From: Pseudopedobacter sp044361595
GTDB taxonomy: Bacteria; Bacteroidota; Bacteroidia; Sphingobacteriales; Sphingobacteriaceae
DNA length: 64,000 bases
Direction: 5' to 3'
Assembly (NCBI GenBank): GCA_044361595.1
Contig: JBIKIN010000009.1
Span: forward strand, 62,001-126,000
In this document: piece by piece, positions 8,780 to 17,899 of the stretch
Position numbering within the stretch: the first letter of the stretch is position 1
Layout: every line of letters starts with the position of its first letter
Program-made: the position numbers and the translations under genes
Notes under the pieces: model-generated
Database searches by the model: none
The model's input: the letters and a program-made list of their open reading frames with translations, nothing else
What the model was told of the DNA's origin: nothing

Positions 8780-10636
8780 ATGAAGCATTATTTTACCTTA
8801 ATCATCTGTTTAATTTTCGCTAATTCGCCATTAATTGCAAAGCAATTTAAAGATATACCACGACCAGAATATCCTCGTCCTCAGTTTCAAAGAGAAGACT
8901 GGTTAAATCTAAATGGCGAATGGAGTTACGAGTTTGACTTTGGGAATTCAGGTAAAGAAAGAAGGCTAAAAGACAGCCATGGATTTAAAGAAAAAATTAT
9001 TGTTCCTTTTTGTCCTGAGAGTAAGCTTTCTGGTGTAGGTTATCAAGATTTTATAGAGAATATATGGTATCATAAACGAGTTACTTTGCCTAAACAATGG
9101 AATGGAAAAAGAATACAACTTAATTTTGGGGGAGTTGATTACGTAGCTGAAATATATATAAATGGAACTTTTGTGGGAAGGCATTATGGAGGAAGTTCGT
9201 CGTTCTCATTTAATATAGCAAACTACATCACAATTGAGGATTCATTTGATTTAGTGGTTCATGCAGAAGATTACACAAGATCTGGAGAGCAAAACCTTGG
9301 TAAACAAAGTAAAGAATATCAACCCAAACGCACAAGATATACAAGAACAACAGGTATTTGGCAAACTGTGTGGGTAGAGCCAGTTTCAGAGTTAGGTGTA
9401 GAAAAGTGTCAGATTATACCAGATTTAGATCAAGGAAAATTTGATTTTATTCCTGCTTTTTATAATCTAAAACAAGGCAATCTTCTAAAAATAACCATAA
9501 AGGATAAAAGTAAAATTGTAGCATCAAAGTCTTTTGTGCCCGGAAGCGGACAGATTTATCAGATTTACATAAAAGATGTGAAAACTTGGTCTCCTAAAGA
9601 TCCCTTTTTGTACGATATCATCTATGAATTAATATTAAGCAATGGTATTACCATAGATCGCATACAAACTTATGCCGGTATGAGAAAAATTCATACTGAG
9701 GGGAATAAGTTTTTTTTAAATAACGAACCTTTTTATCAGAGATTGGTATTGGATCAAGGTTTTTATCCCGAAGGTATTTGGACAGCTCCTAATGATGAAG
9801 CATTAAAGAATGATATTAAATTAGGGATGTCTGCTGGATTTAATGGTGCCAGATTACATCAAAAAGTTTTTGAAGAAAGGTACCATTATTGGGCTGATAA
9901 ACTAGGGTATATTACTTGGGGAGAAGCTGCGAGCTGGGGTATGGATGCAAACAATCCTATTGCTGCTAGAAACTTTATTTCTGAATGGACGGAGATTGTT
10001 GAAAGAGATAAAAATCATCCATCAATTGTAATTTGGACTCCTTTTAATGAATCTGTATTTACTCTTGCAGAAAAGGAGAGATTTGATCCTGAATTAAGGA
10101 AGCAACATGATAGGATGGTAATTGATGTTTATGACTTAACAAAAAAACTTGATCCTAGCAGGCCTGTAAATGATGTAAGTGGTTATTTACATATAAAAAC
10201 AGACATTTGGTCAAGTCATTGTTACGAGCAAGATCCTGAAAAATTGCATAAACTTTTATCCTCAGTAGAAGATGGTAAACCGTACACCGGTTATATTAAA
10301 TACTGTTGCGCCTACGAAAATGAACCATTTATCATTGATGAATTTGGAGGGATAAAATGGAATCCTAAAAACCAAGATAATTCTAAACAATCTTGGGGTT
10401 ATGGAGACCCTCCCAAAGATTTAAATGATTTTTATACCCGATTAACAGCTCAGGTTGATGCCGTACTTTCTTTGGAAAACTGTGTTGGATATTGTTATAC
10501 GCAGTTAACAGATGTGGAATCTGAGCAGAACGGAATATTCTCTTATGAACGTGAGAGCAAGTTTGATATGGGAAAAATAAGTGAAATTTTTTCTCGGACG
10601 CCAGATAAGTTTCAAAAGAAAACGCAGAAAAATTAA
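8780..10636 (+). CDS. GH2-family glycoside hydrolase (beta-galactosidase/beta-glucuronidase fold)
   Basis: This 618-residue protein has a signal peptide (about 1-21). The sugar-binding jelly-roll domain is at about 40-200, with WYHKRVTLP and TGIWQTVWVEPV. An Ig-like domain follows to about 300, and the TIM barrel lies at 310-600. The GH2 acid/base is Glu424 in TPFNES, and the nucleophile is probably Glu521 in FIIDEFGG. At 618 residues it is shorter than the E. coli LacZ type and similar to the compact beta-glucuronidase-like GH2 group. It should act on an exposed beta-linked galactose, glucuronate or related residue in the periplasm. It sits 35 bp after the esterase gene. Sugar specificity is unknown. 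Confidence 0.9.
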   Translation: MKHYFTLIICLIFANSPLIAKQFKDIPRPEYPRPQFQREDWLNLNGEWSYEFDFGNSGKERRLKDSHGFKEKIIVPFCPESKLSGVGYQDFIENIWYHKRVTLPKQWNGKRIQLNFGGVDYVAEIYINGTFVGRHYGGSSSFSFNIANYITIEDSFDLVVHAEDYTRSGEQNLGKQSKEYQPKRTRYTRTTGIWQTVWVEPVSELGVEKCQIIPDLDQGKFDFIPAFYNLKQGNLLKITIKDKSKIVASKSFVPGSGQIYQIYIKDVKTWSPKDPFLYDIIYELILSNGITIDRIQTYAGMRKIHTEGNKFFLNNEPFYQRLVLDQGFYPEGIWTAPNDEALKNDIKLGMSAGFNGARLHQKVFEERYHYWADKLGYITWGEAASWGMDANNPIAARNFISEWTEIVERDKNHPSIVIWTPFNESVFTLAEKERFDPELRKQHDRMVIDVYDLTKKLDPSRPVNDVSGYLHIKTDIWSSHCYEQDPEKLHKLLSSVEDGKPYTGYIKYCCAYENEPFIIDEFGGIKWNPKNQDNSKQSWGYGDPPKDLNDFYTRLTAQVDAVLSLENCVGYCYTQLTDVESEQNGIFSYERESKFDMGKISEIFSRTPDKFQKKTQKN

Positions 10637-10644
10637 AAAAAAGC

Positions 10645-10979
10645 ATGAAATCTGCGGCTTTATTTTTATTCACTTATTTTTTGCTTACTCCGTTTAGTGG
10701 TGGTTATGCTTTTGCACAAAGTGAGGAAATAAATATAAAATCAAATATCATTTGTTAGAAACTGGATAAATCCAAAGATTGCGCTTCATATCCTAATTAC
10801 AGGCCCAGAATAAAAATATGATATCTCAATAAAATACAATATAATAGATGCTTTCACTATAGGTAATTATGTTCTGAAAGATAAATGGATGATGAAAGTT
10901 CGATTTTGTACAAACGACCAAATTGACCTTAGATAAATAGTATTTCCATAAGGGTAAACCAATTGTCTTATTAATTTAA
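10645..10979 (+). pseudogene. decayed gene: signal peptide plus scrambled C-terminal fragment
   Basis: An ATG at 10645, 8 bp after the GH2 stop, opens a 37-codon frame with a convincing signal peptide (MKSAALFLFTYFLLTPFSGG, then YAFAQ) that ends at TAG 10756-10758. The +1 frame from 10751 continues with protein-like sequence, stops at TAA 10811, and resumes as a 40-codon stretch containing GNYVLKDKWMMKVRFCTNDQ up to TAA 10934. A third frame then gives YFHKGKPIVLLI and a stop at 10977-10979. The gene thus shows several stops and shifts, and probably an internal deletion, because a signal peptide leads almost directly into what looks like a C-terminal domain. I cannot name the family. It occupies a normal operon slot between GH2 and GH28, so an ancestral PUL enzyme was probably lost here. 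Confidence 0.6.
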
Positions 10980-10988
10980 AATAAAATT

Positions 10989-12350
10989 ATGAAAACTACA
11001 CTTTTAATCGGCACAGTTATTTTTTTAAATGTGTTTTTTTTTGATGCACTTGCTGGCCCCCACATGATAGATTCTATCTCTGAAAAATCTATTTTAAGTA
11101 ATATCAAAGAACCTGAAATACCTAAAACAATTTTATATCTTAAAGACTTTGGAGGAAAAGGCGACGGAAATTGGGACAACAAAAACGCATTTTTCAAAGC
11201 CATTAATGCGTTAAAGCGAAAGGGTGGGGGCCATTTAATAGTAAATAAGGGTATTTATAAAATAAACGGGCCAATACACTTTATCTCAAATTTAAACTTA
11301 ATTTTAGAAGAAGGTGCTGTTTTAAGTTTTGGATCAAATCCGGTTGATTATTTACCCTTAGTAAAAACAAGTTGGGAGGGTACTTATGTTTATAATTATA
11401 GCCCGCTAATCTATGCCTATCAATGTAAAAATGTTTCAATAACAGGCAAAGGTATTATTGATGGTGAAGCAGAAAAAACTTGGTCGCTTTGGGTAGATAA
11501 GCAATCAGATGGTAGGCAATTATCTCGTGATATGAATCACAATAGGGTTCAATACAATCAAAGAATTTTTGGTGATGGAAAATATCTTAGACCTCAATTG
11601 ATACAATTTTACGAATGTGAAAATGTAAAAGTGGAAGGCATAAGGATAGAAGATTCTCCATTTTGGTGTCTTCATTTATTGCGATGTAAAAATGTTATTG
11701 TTAGGGGTTTAAGTTATGATTCCCAAAACCTCAATAATGATGGCGTAGATATAGAAAGCTCAAAAAATGTTTTAGTTGAAGATGTCTATTTTAATAATTA
11801 TGATGATAATATTGCTATAAAAGCTGGTCGTGATGATGATGGCAGAGCATCCGACATGATGAGTGAAAATATTATTATTAGAAATTGTTATTTTATGGGT
11901 AAGCCTGCTATTGCAATAGGTAGCGAAATGTCTGCAGGTGTGCAAAATGTTTTTATTTCAAATTGCTTTTCATCAGGCAAACTAATGCGAGGTATATATC
12001 TCAAGTCTAACGCTGATAGAGGTGGATTTATCAGAAATATTTATATTAAAAATATAAATTTTGGTGAAGTTTTAGACTGCATTTATATCAGTTCTTACTA
12101 TCATAACGAAGGAAGTGGTTATGTAAGCGATATATCAAATATCCATTTTGAAAATATTAATTGTGTAAAAGCCAATGGAACAGGTATAGTAATACAAGGG
12201 TTTCCAGATAAAAAAATTAAGAACGTATACTTCAAAAATATAAATATAAATTGGGCTAAAAATGGAATAAGTATGCAAAACACAGAGAATATTGTGATGA
12301 GCGACGTAACCATTGGAGAACCTGCTACAGAACCATCCGTTTTTAAATAA
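10989..12350 (+). CDS. GH28 polygalacturonase-like glycoside hydrolase
   Basis: This 453-residue protein has a signal peptide (1-22) and then a right-handed beta-helix beginning with YLKDFGGKGDGNWDNKNAF. GH28 catalytic signatures are present: NNDGVD with Asp251, and YDDNIAIKAG with the Asp272-Asp273 pair. After these come GSEMSAG (311-317) and RGIYLKSN (334-341) in place of the usual RIK. The normally conserved His of the GHG motif is replaced, since the residues before GSE read GKPAIAI (Lys305). GH28 enzymes hydrolyse alpha-1,4-galacturonic acid linkages or related rhamnogalacturonan bonds by inversion. The variant motifs suggest an exo-acting or non-homogalacturonan specificity. It follows the decayed gene by 9 bp. 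Confidence 0.88.
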   Translation: MKTTLLIGTVIFLNVFFFDALAGPHMIDSISEKSILSNIKEPEIPKTILYLKDFGGKGDGNWDNKNAFFKAINALKRKGGGHLIVNKGIYKINGPIHFISNLNLILEEGAVLSFGSNPVDYLPLVKTSWEGTYVYNYSPLIYAYQCKNVSITGKGIIDGEAEKTWSLWVDKQSDGRQLSRDMNHNRVQYNQRIFGDGKYLRPQLIQFYECENVKVEGIRIEDSPFWCLHLLRCKNVIVRGLSYDSQNLNNDGVDIESSKNVLVEDVYFNNYDDNIAIKAGRDDDGRASDMMSENIIIRNCYFMGKPAIAIGSEMSAGVQNVFISNCFSSGKLMRGIYLKSNADRGGFIRNIYIKNINFGEVLDCIYISSYYHNEGSGYVSDISNIHFENINCVKANGTGIVIQGFPDKKIKNVYFKNININWAKNGISMQNTENIVMSDVTIGEPATEPSVFK

Positions 12351-12399
12351 TAGCTAACAGAAATATTTGTACGTAATATACAATAAGAAATAGCTAAGA

Positions 12400-12420
12400 T
12401 ATTGGTTTTATAAGCCAATA
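12400..12420 (+). terminator. weak hairpin after the GH28 gene
   Basis: TATTGG (12400-12405) pairs with CCAATA (12415-12420) around a 9-base loop, followed by an AT-rich run with only short T stretches. It lies in the 155-bp gap before the T9SS-sorted gene. It may be a weak terminator or processing site; the stem has only 6 bp. Confidence 0.25.
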
Positions 12421-12505
12421 ATTTTAGATTTCTTTAATTAAGAAATAAATGTTGTGTTTGCTCATAAACAATTAATTTTTTAAAGCTATTAGCACTTTTT
12501 TTAAT

Positions 12506-13648
12506 ATGAAAAGTTTTTTATGCCTATGGATTTCAGCGGTTTGCGTAATCGTTTTTAGTAGACCCAATATCTTATTAGCGGCCGAAAAATCAATTTTTCA
12601 AATAGATACTAATAAATATAATTGGAGATTTTTGGCAGGGCCTGAATTGGAAAACCAAGGCAAAGCAAATATTCAACTTATTAAGGGCGATACTACTGGA
12701 TTAAAGCTAGAATTATATAAAAAGAGGGGACATGTAATGAGGGAATTTTCGCCAACATCTTTACCCTTAGAAATTACTTTTAATTGGAAATCAAAATATG
12801 ATGTTTCTAGTTCAGAACCTGCACATGAGTTTTGGGGGACAGGGGATTTTAGAATTTCTATTGTTGGTTTTCCGAAAGGTTTTGTTCATCAACCTATAGA
12901 TGAAAATATATTAGGGATGTTAGAAGGTGTTCAATATAGGATTTTTCCGCACTTGGGCGATTCGCCGATAAGAAGGACAACCCCAAACAGCGATGGCTCT
13001 ACAGAAAGTCATACATCCACCTCAATTTGGACTCGTTTCTCGAATGCAAAAAGATTAACTGGAGATAATGGAGAACCACATACTGGATTACAAAGTGATG
13101 CCTGCCAAAATAGAAATAGTGCAAATGCAACACATAATTGTGGTTGGAACAGAAGGGCATTACTTGAAGGAGGTTTAGGTTTAATAAATAATGACAATAA
13201 ACTAATGAAGATTTACATATCTAAAGAAGAGACTTATTTAGAATGTAATGGTCGTAGATTTTTTTTAACGCTCAATCCTGAAGATATCAGGTTTGATAAA
13301 CTTTCTGGAATAGTGATAGGAGCCACAAATACAAGTAGAGGTTTTCAAGAGTTGGAGATTTCTAATTTCAAGGTAATCTCCTTATTATCAACTAATATTA
13401 ATGAAGAAAAAAAAATTGAAGGGATTTCTGTTTTTCCTAATCCCGCAAAGAACACCCTTAATATAAATAATTTAAAATACATAAAACGGTTAGAAATTAT
13501 TAGTAACGATGGGCGGCAATTAATACAATTAAAAATTATTGACGAAGAAATGGAAGTTGATTTATCATCATTACCAAGTGGAGTATATTTTCTTAAAGTT
13601 ACATTAGAAAATAATTATCAAGCCTTAAAGAAATTTATTAAACAGTAA
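12506..13648 (+). CDS. T9SS-secreted protein of unknown function
   Basis: This 380-residue protein has a signal peptide (about 1-26, ending LLAA). Residues 27-285 form a beta-rich domain that I do not recognise, with NYNWRF-like and FNWKSKYDVSSSEPAHEFWG segments and three cysteines (DACQN, HNCGW, LECNG). The last 75 residues are a type A T9SS sorting domain: VFPNPAKNTLNI, then SNDGR, then LPSGVYFLKV, ending in KKFIKQ. T9SS cargo crosses the outer membrane, and the sorting domain is removed or the protein is anchored at the surface. The N-terminal domain, placed in a degradative operon, could be a carbohydrate-binding or lyase-like jelly roll, but nothing in the sequence proves this. Confidence 0.75.
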   Translation: MKSFLCLWISAVCVIVFSRPNILLAAEKSIFQIDTNKYNWRFLAGPELENQGKANIQLIKGDTTGLKLELYKKRGHVMREFSPTSLPLEITFNWKSKYDVSSSEPAHEFWGTGDFRISIVGFPKGFVHQPIDENILGMLEGVQYRIFPHLGDSPIRRTTPNSDGSTESHTSTSIWTRFSNAKRLTGDNGEPHTGLQSDACQNRNSANATHNCGWNRRALLEGGLGLINNDNKLMKIYISKEETYLECNGRRFFLTLNPEDIRFDKLSGIVIGATNTSRGFQELEISNFKVISLLSTNINEEKKIEGISVFPNPAKNTLNINNLKYIKRLEIISNDGRQLIQLKIIDEEMEVDLSSLPSGVYFLKVTLENNYQALKKFIKQ

Positions 13649-13764
13649 TTTTTCATTTATTCTGCTGTAAAAGTCTCTATGATATTGCGTTCAAAGCTAT
13701 GCTAGCTAGCAGAAAATATGTGATTAATAAATAAATTTTAGTTTAAACCTTTAATTTTTAAACC

Positions 13765-16128
13765 ATGTTACAATCAACAGAAATCAAAATTCTGAGTAAA
13801 AAAGCAACAGTTACGGTGATAGCATTTGTTTTTTGCTTAATTGTTAATTCAAATAATCTTTTTGGAAACTCTTATATAAAACTTGAAAAGGCAGTAATCA
13901 CTGTAGATATTAAAGATGTTAAAAAGTATAATATTGCAGTTTTTTTTCAAGAAGAAGTTTTTAAAAGGACAGGTATTAAACTCGCAATTTCATCACCAAG
14001 TAAAAATCAAAAACTGAAAGAAATAAGGCTTTTGCTAAGGGATGATAAACTCACACTTAATAAGGATAATTTAATAAATAAAGCTGAATCTTATTCAATT
14101 ACGGTTAATAATAAGGACAAGAACAAATCGGTAGTAAATATTTTAGGTTCAGACTATCGCGGTTTATTATTTGGTGTTGGAAGATTAATTAGGATGCTTT
14201 ATTTATCTAAAGGTTATATTTCTGTATCTGATAATCTTTCTATTCAATCCAGCCCATCAGACCAGATAAGAGCTCAACAAATAATTGCGAATTCACAAGG
14301 CAAAGATGGATTTAAGGATTGGCAAAATCCAAAAGATAATCAGGGTTTCGTTAACGATATGATTTTATTCGGTACAAACGGTTTTGAACCTACTAAGCCT
14401 GAATTAGTTGATGATTACCTAGAAAGTTTAGACATCAACCTATTTATTAAACTTAAATGTGATGATATTATAGGTTTAAATAAAAAGAGCAACGATGAAA
14501 TAAGTGATTTTTTTAAAAGTTATGTTGGGGTTGATCATATAACTTCATATGGTGGAGATGCAGCAGGTGCTGTTGAACCTCAATTGTTTTTTCCTTATTT
14601 GGATAAAGTTATTCCATTATTGCTAAAAAATCATCCTAATTCAAAATGGTGGTATTCTAATCAATGTTTGGCAGACCATTCAAAAGATAACGATGATTAT
14701 ATCTTTTCATTCATCAAAGAGAACCAGCCCAAATATCTTTACGGTATGGTTTACGGACCATGGACCAAAAGAGGAATTAGCGAAATAAGGAAGGACTTAC
14801 CTTCTCAATATATAATACGTCATTTCCCTGATATTTGCCATCCAAGATGGGCACAATATCCAGTGCCAAATTGGGACAGAGCACTTTCCATTGTATGGCC
14901 TCGCAATAAAAGCATTTACATGATGCCGAAAATGATGTTAAACATCTATAAATCAACAAGAAGTAACACAATTGGATTTTTGCCTTATAATCATACAGGT
15001 TCTTATAACGACTTAAATAAGGTGGTATGGTCTTCTGCCGGTTGGGATTCAAATATTAGTGTAAATGAGGTATTATATGATTATGCGAAAGCATTTATTA
15101 GTTATGATTTTATTAAAGTTCCAATTCAGCAAACTAACGAAATCGGTTTAACAAAAGAAGATTCATTACATAAAGCCACATTATATGTAGCCAAGGGATT
15201 AGAACTTTTAGAAGGTAATTGGGTAGGCTCATTAAATGAAAATTCAACCGCAGAACTTGCTTTTAAGTATTGGAAGAATATTGCTGAAGGGATGGGAAAT
15301 ACAGAAAAGAATTGGAGGGTAAAAATGTTTTTATATAAAGCAAGAATTGATTTGCAAATCAAAAGAAAATATGATGCGGAAATGCAATTACAAGCAGAAG
15401 TATATAATTTTTTAAAAACCCAAAAAAATCAACCAATTGAATTAATAAAACAAAAGTCGAAACAAATTTTTGAAAAAATAGATGACGAATTTCAATCAAA
15501 GTCCAAATTTATTCAGGAACTTAATAATTTAGGTTTATCCGACGGATATGGTGATTTAGAAGAGGTAATTAATAATATTTATACATCGTTTAGTGATAGA
15601 TATTGGTTAATGGATAAGTTAGAAAATGCTAAAAACGTAAGTGATATTGATGCGATTTTAAATTATCAGAATGTTTCTGAAAACGAATTCTATGATAATT
15701 TGGGTGTGGAAGGAGAGCAGCCCCACTTAGTAAGGCAAAAAAGCTGGCAAGAAGATCCTGGTTTTGTTTATTCACCTATAGAGTGGGTTGATACTAAATC
15801 AAACAGCAAGGAAAGAAATAGTCAACTTACTCATGCTCTTACCAGATATGATTCTCCACTAATCATGAGATGGAACGGGTTAGATAAAGACGCTAGCTAT
15901 CAAATCAAAGTAATTTACAACGGACCATTCGATATTAAATTGAAATGTCAGACAGATGATGACTTTATGATTCATGATTTTATTAAAAAGACAAATAATT
16001 CAATTCAATACTTTTTAATTCCAAAAAAATCAACTTCAGATGGGAGTTTAGAGTTAAGGTGGATACAAGATAAAACCGATATTATGAGAGGTGTATCAGT
16101 GTCAGAGATATGGCTTATCAAATCATAA
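13765..16128 (+). CDS. large putative glycoside hydrolase, GH67/GH20-like architecture
   Basis: This 787-residue protein is probably secreted, with a hydrophobic segment at about 15-35 ending NLFGN. Residues 38-165 resemble the N-terminal domain shared by alpha-glucuronidases (GH67) and hexosaminidases (GH20/84): NYRGLLFG-like pattern VNILGSDYRGLLFGVGRLIR, with a conserved Arg-Gly turn. A TIM-barrel-like region follows (about 165-480) with repeated acidic/aromatic turns such as SYGGDAAGAVEP, WWYSNQ, YGMVYGPW and RHFPDICHPRW. The C-terminal 300 residues include a helical part and a final beta-sandwich. I cannot assign a CAZy family. Uronidase or hexosaminidase activity is a guess from fold resemblance, and candidate catalytic acids are not certain. 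Confidence 0.6.
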   Translation: MLQSTEIKILSKKATVTVIAFVFCLIVNSNNLFGNSYIKLEKAVITVDIKDVKKYNIAVFFQEEVFKRTGIKLAISSPSKNQKLKEIRLLLRDDKLTLNKDNLINKAESYSITVNNKDKNKSVVNILGSDYRGLLFGVGRLIRMLYLSKGYISVSDNLSIQSSPSDQIRAQQIIANSQGKDGFKDWQNPKDNQGFVNDMILFGTNGFEPTKPELVDDYLESLDINLFIKLKCDDIIGLNKKSNDEISDFFKSYVGVDHITSYGGDAAGAVEPQLFFPYLDKVIPLLLKNHPNSKWWYSNQCLADHSKDNDDYIFSFIKENQPKYLYGMVYGPWTKRGISEIRKDLPSQYIIRHFPDICHPRWAQYPVPNWDRALSIVWPRNKSIYMMPKMMLNIYKSTRSNTIGFLPYNHTGSYNDLNKVVWSSAGWDSNISVNEVLYDYAKAFISYDFIKVPIQQTNEIGLTKEDSLHKATLYVAKGLELLEGNWVGSLNENSTAELAFKYWKNIAEGMGNTEKNWRVKMFLYKARIDLQIKRKYDAEMQLQAEVYNFLKTQKNQPIELIKQKSKQIFEKIDDEFQSKSKFIQELNNLGLSDGYGDLEEVINNIYTSFSDRYWLMDKLENAKNVSDIDAILNYQNVSENEFYDNLGVEGEQPHLVRQKSWQEDPGFVYSPIEWVDTKSNSKERNSQLTHALTRYDSPLIMRWNGLDKDASYQIKVIYNGPFDIKLKCQTDDDFMIHDFIKKTNNSIQYFLIPKKSTSDGSLELRWIQDKTDIMRGVSVSEIWLIKS

Positions 16129-16252
16129 AGCTTCGTTTTGGAAAGTGGAATGTATAATTGAATGCAAACTAATATTAGCTTTCGATAGCTATCAAGATAG
16201 ATTTGTTTAACAGATTGATAAAATTATATAAAAGATAGAGAATATACATTAG

Positions 16253-16281
16253 TTTTCTAACTCCCATTCCAAATACATTTG
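16253..16281 (+). promoter_or_regulatory. promoter of the sugar-uptake/catabolism block
   Basis: TACATTTG at 16274-16281 fits the Bacteroidota -7 element TAnnTTTG. A T-rich TTTT at 16253-16256 lies 17 bp upstream as a poor -33 element. The ATG of the symporter is 42 bp downstream. The 194-bp gap and this box suggest that the catabolic genes can be transcribed apart from the PUL genes before them. Confidence 0.45.
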
Positions 16282-16322
16282 TAACATAAACCTTTTCAAA
16301 CTTTTATTTTCAAATAAATTAA

Positions 16323-17876
16323 ATGAAGAATCTTCCAATATTAGATTTATCCATAATTGCAGCTTATCTAGTTGGAATGGTACTTGTAGGGGTATATTTC
16401 TCTAGGAAAAACAGCAATCCGGATCAATATTCCAAGGCATCTGGTACAATTCCTGGCTGGGCAATTGGTTTGTCTATTTATGCTACTTTTTTAAGTAGTA
16501 ACACATTTTTAGGAGTTCCTGGTAAAGCATTTGGTTCTAATTGGAATGCTTTTGTTTTTAGTTTATCAATGCCTTTAGCAGCATGGGTTGCTGCAAAATA
16601 TTTTGTTCCATTTTATAGAAGTACAGGAGAGGTTTCAGCTTATACTAATCTTGAAAAGAGGTTTGGTCCATGGGCTCGCACCTACGCTGTAGCCTGTTTT
16701 TTACTTACACAATTAGCCCGTATGGGGTCAATATTTTTTGGAATCTCTTTAACCTTGCAGGCACTTACTGGTTACAGTATGGAAACTATTATGATGATTA
16801 CAGGGGTATGTATTGTAGTTTATACTGTTTTGGGTGGTATTGAAGCTGTAATATGGACTGAAGTTGTTCAAGGAATCTTGAAAACTTTAGGAGCAGTGCT
16901 TATTATATACCTTATAATATCAAACATGCCAGGAGGTGTCTCAAAAATTATTGAAATAGGAAAAGCAGATAATAAATTTGGCTTAGGTGATTTTTCTTTT
17001 GATTTTGTAAATCCAACTTTTTGGGTAGTTCTATTGTATGGTTTTTTTATTAACCTAAATAATTTTGGTATGGATCAAAATTATGTACAACGTTACCACA
17101 CTGCATCTTCTGCAAAAGAAGCCTCAAAATCTGTTTGGCTTTGTGTATGGATTTATATTCCGGCATCTTTATTATTTTTTATTATTGGAACCTGCTTGTA
17201 CGCCTACTATCAAATTAACCCAGAAATGATAGAACCTTTGAAATTACAAGCAGCTGCAGAACGCTTGGGTACAACAGCTTCTTCTCAGGATATTTCCAAT
17301 CTTGCAAGTACTTTACAACCAGCAGATTATGGCGACAAAGTTATGCCTCATTTTATGGTAACTATGATTCCCACTGGTCTAATTGGATTAATAATATCCG
17401 CCATATTATCTGCAGCAATGAGTACAATAAGTTCAGGTATGAATTCCTCAGCTACAGTTTTCTCAGAAGACATCTACAAACGTTACTTTAAACCTGATAT
17501 GAGTGATAAGCAAAATATGCGTTTGCTCCATTTAGCTACTGTAATATTTGGGCTTGCGGGCATGCTTTGCGGAATTGCAATGATAGGCGTAAAAAGTGTT
17601 TTAGATGTTTGGTGGCAGTTATCTGGTATTTTCGCTGGAGGTATGTTAGGCCTATTTTTACTTGGTTTTATCAGTAAAAAAACTGGAAATATGGAAGCTT
17701 TTGCAGCTACACTAATTGGTATTCTAGTAATTCTTTGGTTATCTCTATCTAATTTTATTCCAGCTGAATATTACTATTTAAAAAGTCCGTTACATGCAAA
17801 TATGATAATCGTTGTGGGCACACTTACAATTTTTTTAATAGGCTCTCTCATAACTAAAATAAAAAGAACTACCTAG
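16323..17876 (+). CDS. sodium:solute symporter (SSS/SSF family)
   Basis: This 517-residue integral inner-membrane protein has about 13 hydrophobic segments. It starts LDLSIIAAYLVGMVLVGVYF and carries the SSF-family GLSIYATFLSSNTFLGVPGKAF near residue 50 and MNSSATVFSEDIYKRYF near 375, both conserved in this transporter class. It couples Na+ entry to uptake of a sugar, sugar acid or related solute. The next gene, a DapA/NanA-type aldolase 23 bp away, suggests it brings in the monosaccharide or keto acid released by the upstream enzymes. Substrate identity cannot be read from the sequence. Confidence 0.92.
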   Translation: MKNLPILDLSIIAAYLVGMVLVGVYFSRKNSNPDQYSKASGTIPGWAIGLSIYATFLSSNTFLGVPGKAFGSNWNAFVFSLSMPLAAWVAAKYFVPFYRSTGEVSAYTNLEKRFGPWARTYAVACFLLTQLARMGSIFFGISLTLQALTGYSMETIMMITGVCIVVYTVLGGIEAVIWTEVVQGILKTLGAVLIIYLIISNMPGGVSKIIEIGKADNKFGLGDFSFDFVNPTFWVVLLYGFFINLNNFGMDQNYVQRYHTASSAKEASKSVWLCVWIYIPASLLFFIIGTCLYAYYQINPEMIEPLKLQAAAERLGTTASSQDISNLASTLQPADYGDKVMPHFMVTMIPTGLIGLIISAILSAAMSTISSGMNSSATVFSEDIYKRYFKPDMSDKQNMRLLHLATVIFGLAGMLCGIAMIGVKSVLDVWWQLSGIFAGGMLGLFLLGFISKKTGNMEAFAATLIGILVILWLSLSNFIPAEYYYLKSPLHANMIIVVGTLTIFLIGSLITKIKRTT

Positions 17877-17899
17877 ATAATTTTAAAAAAAAGTATAAA

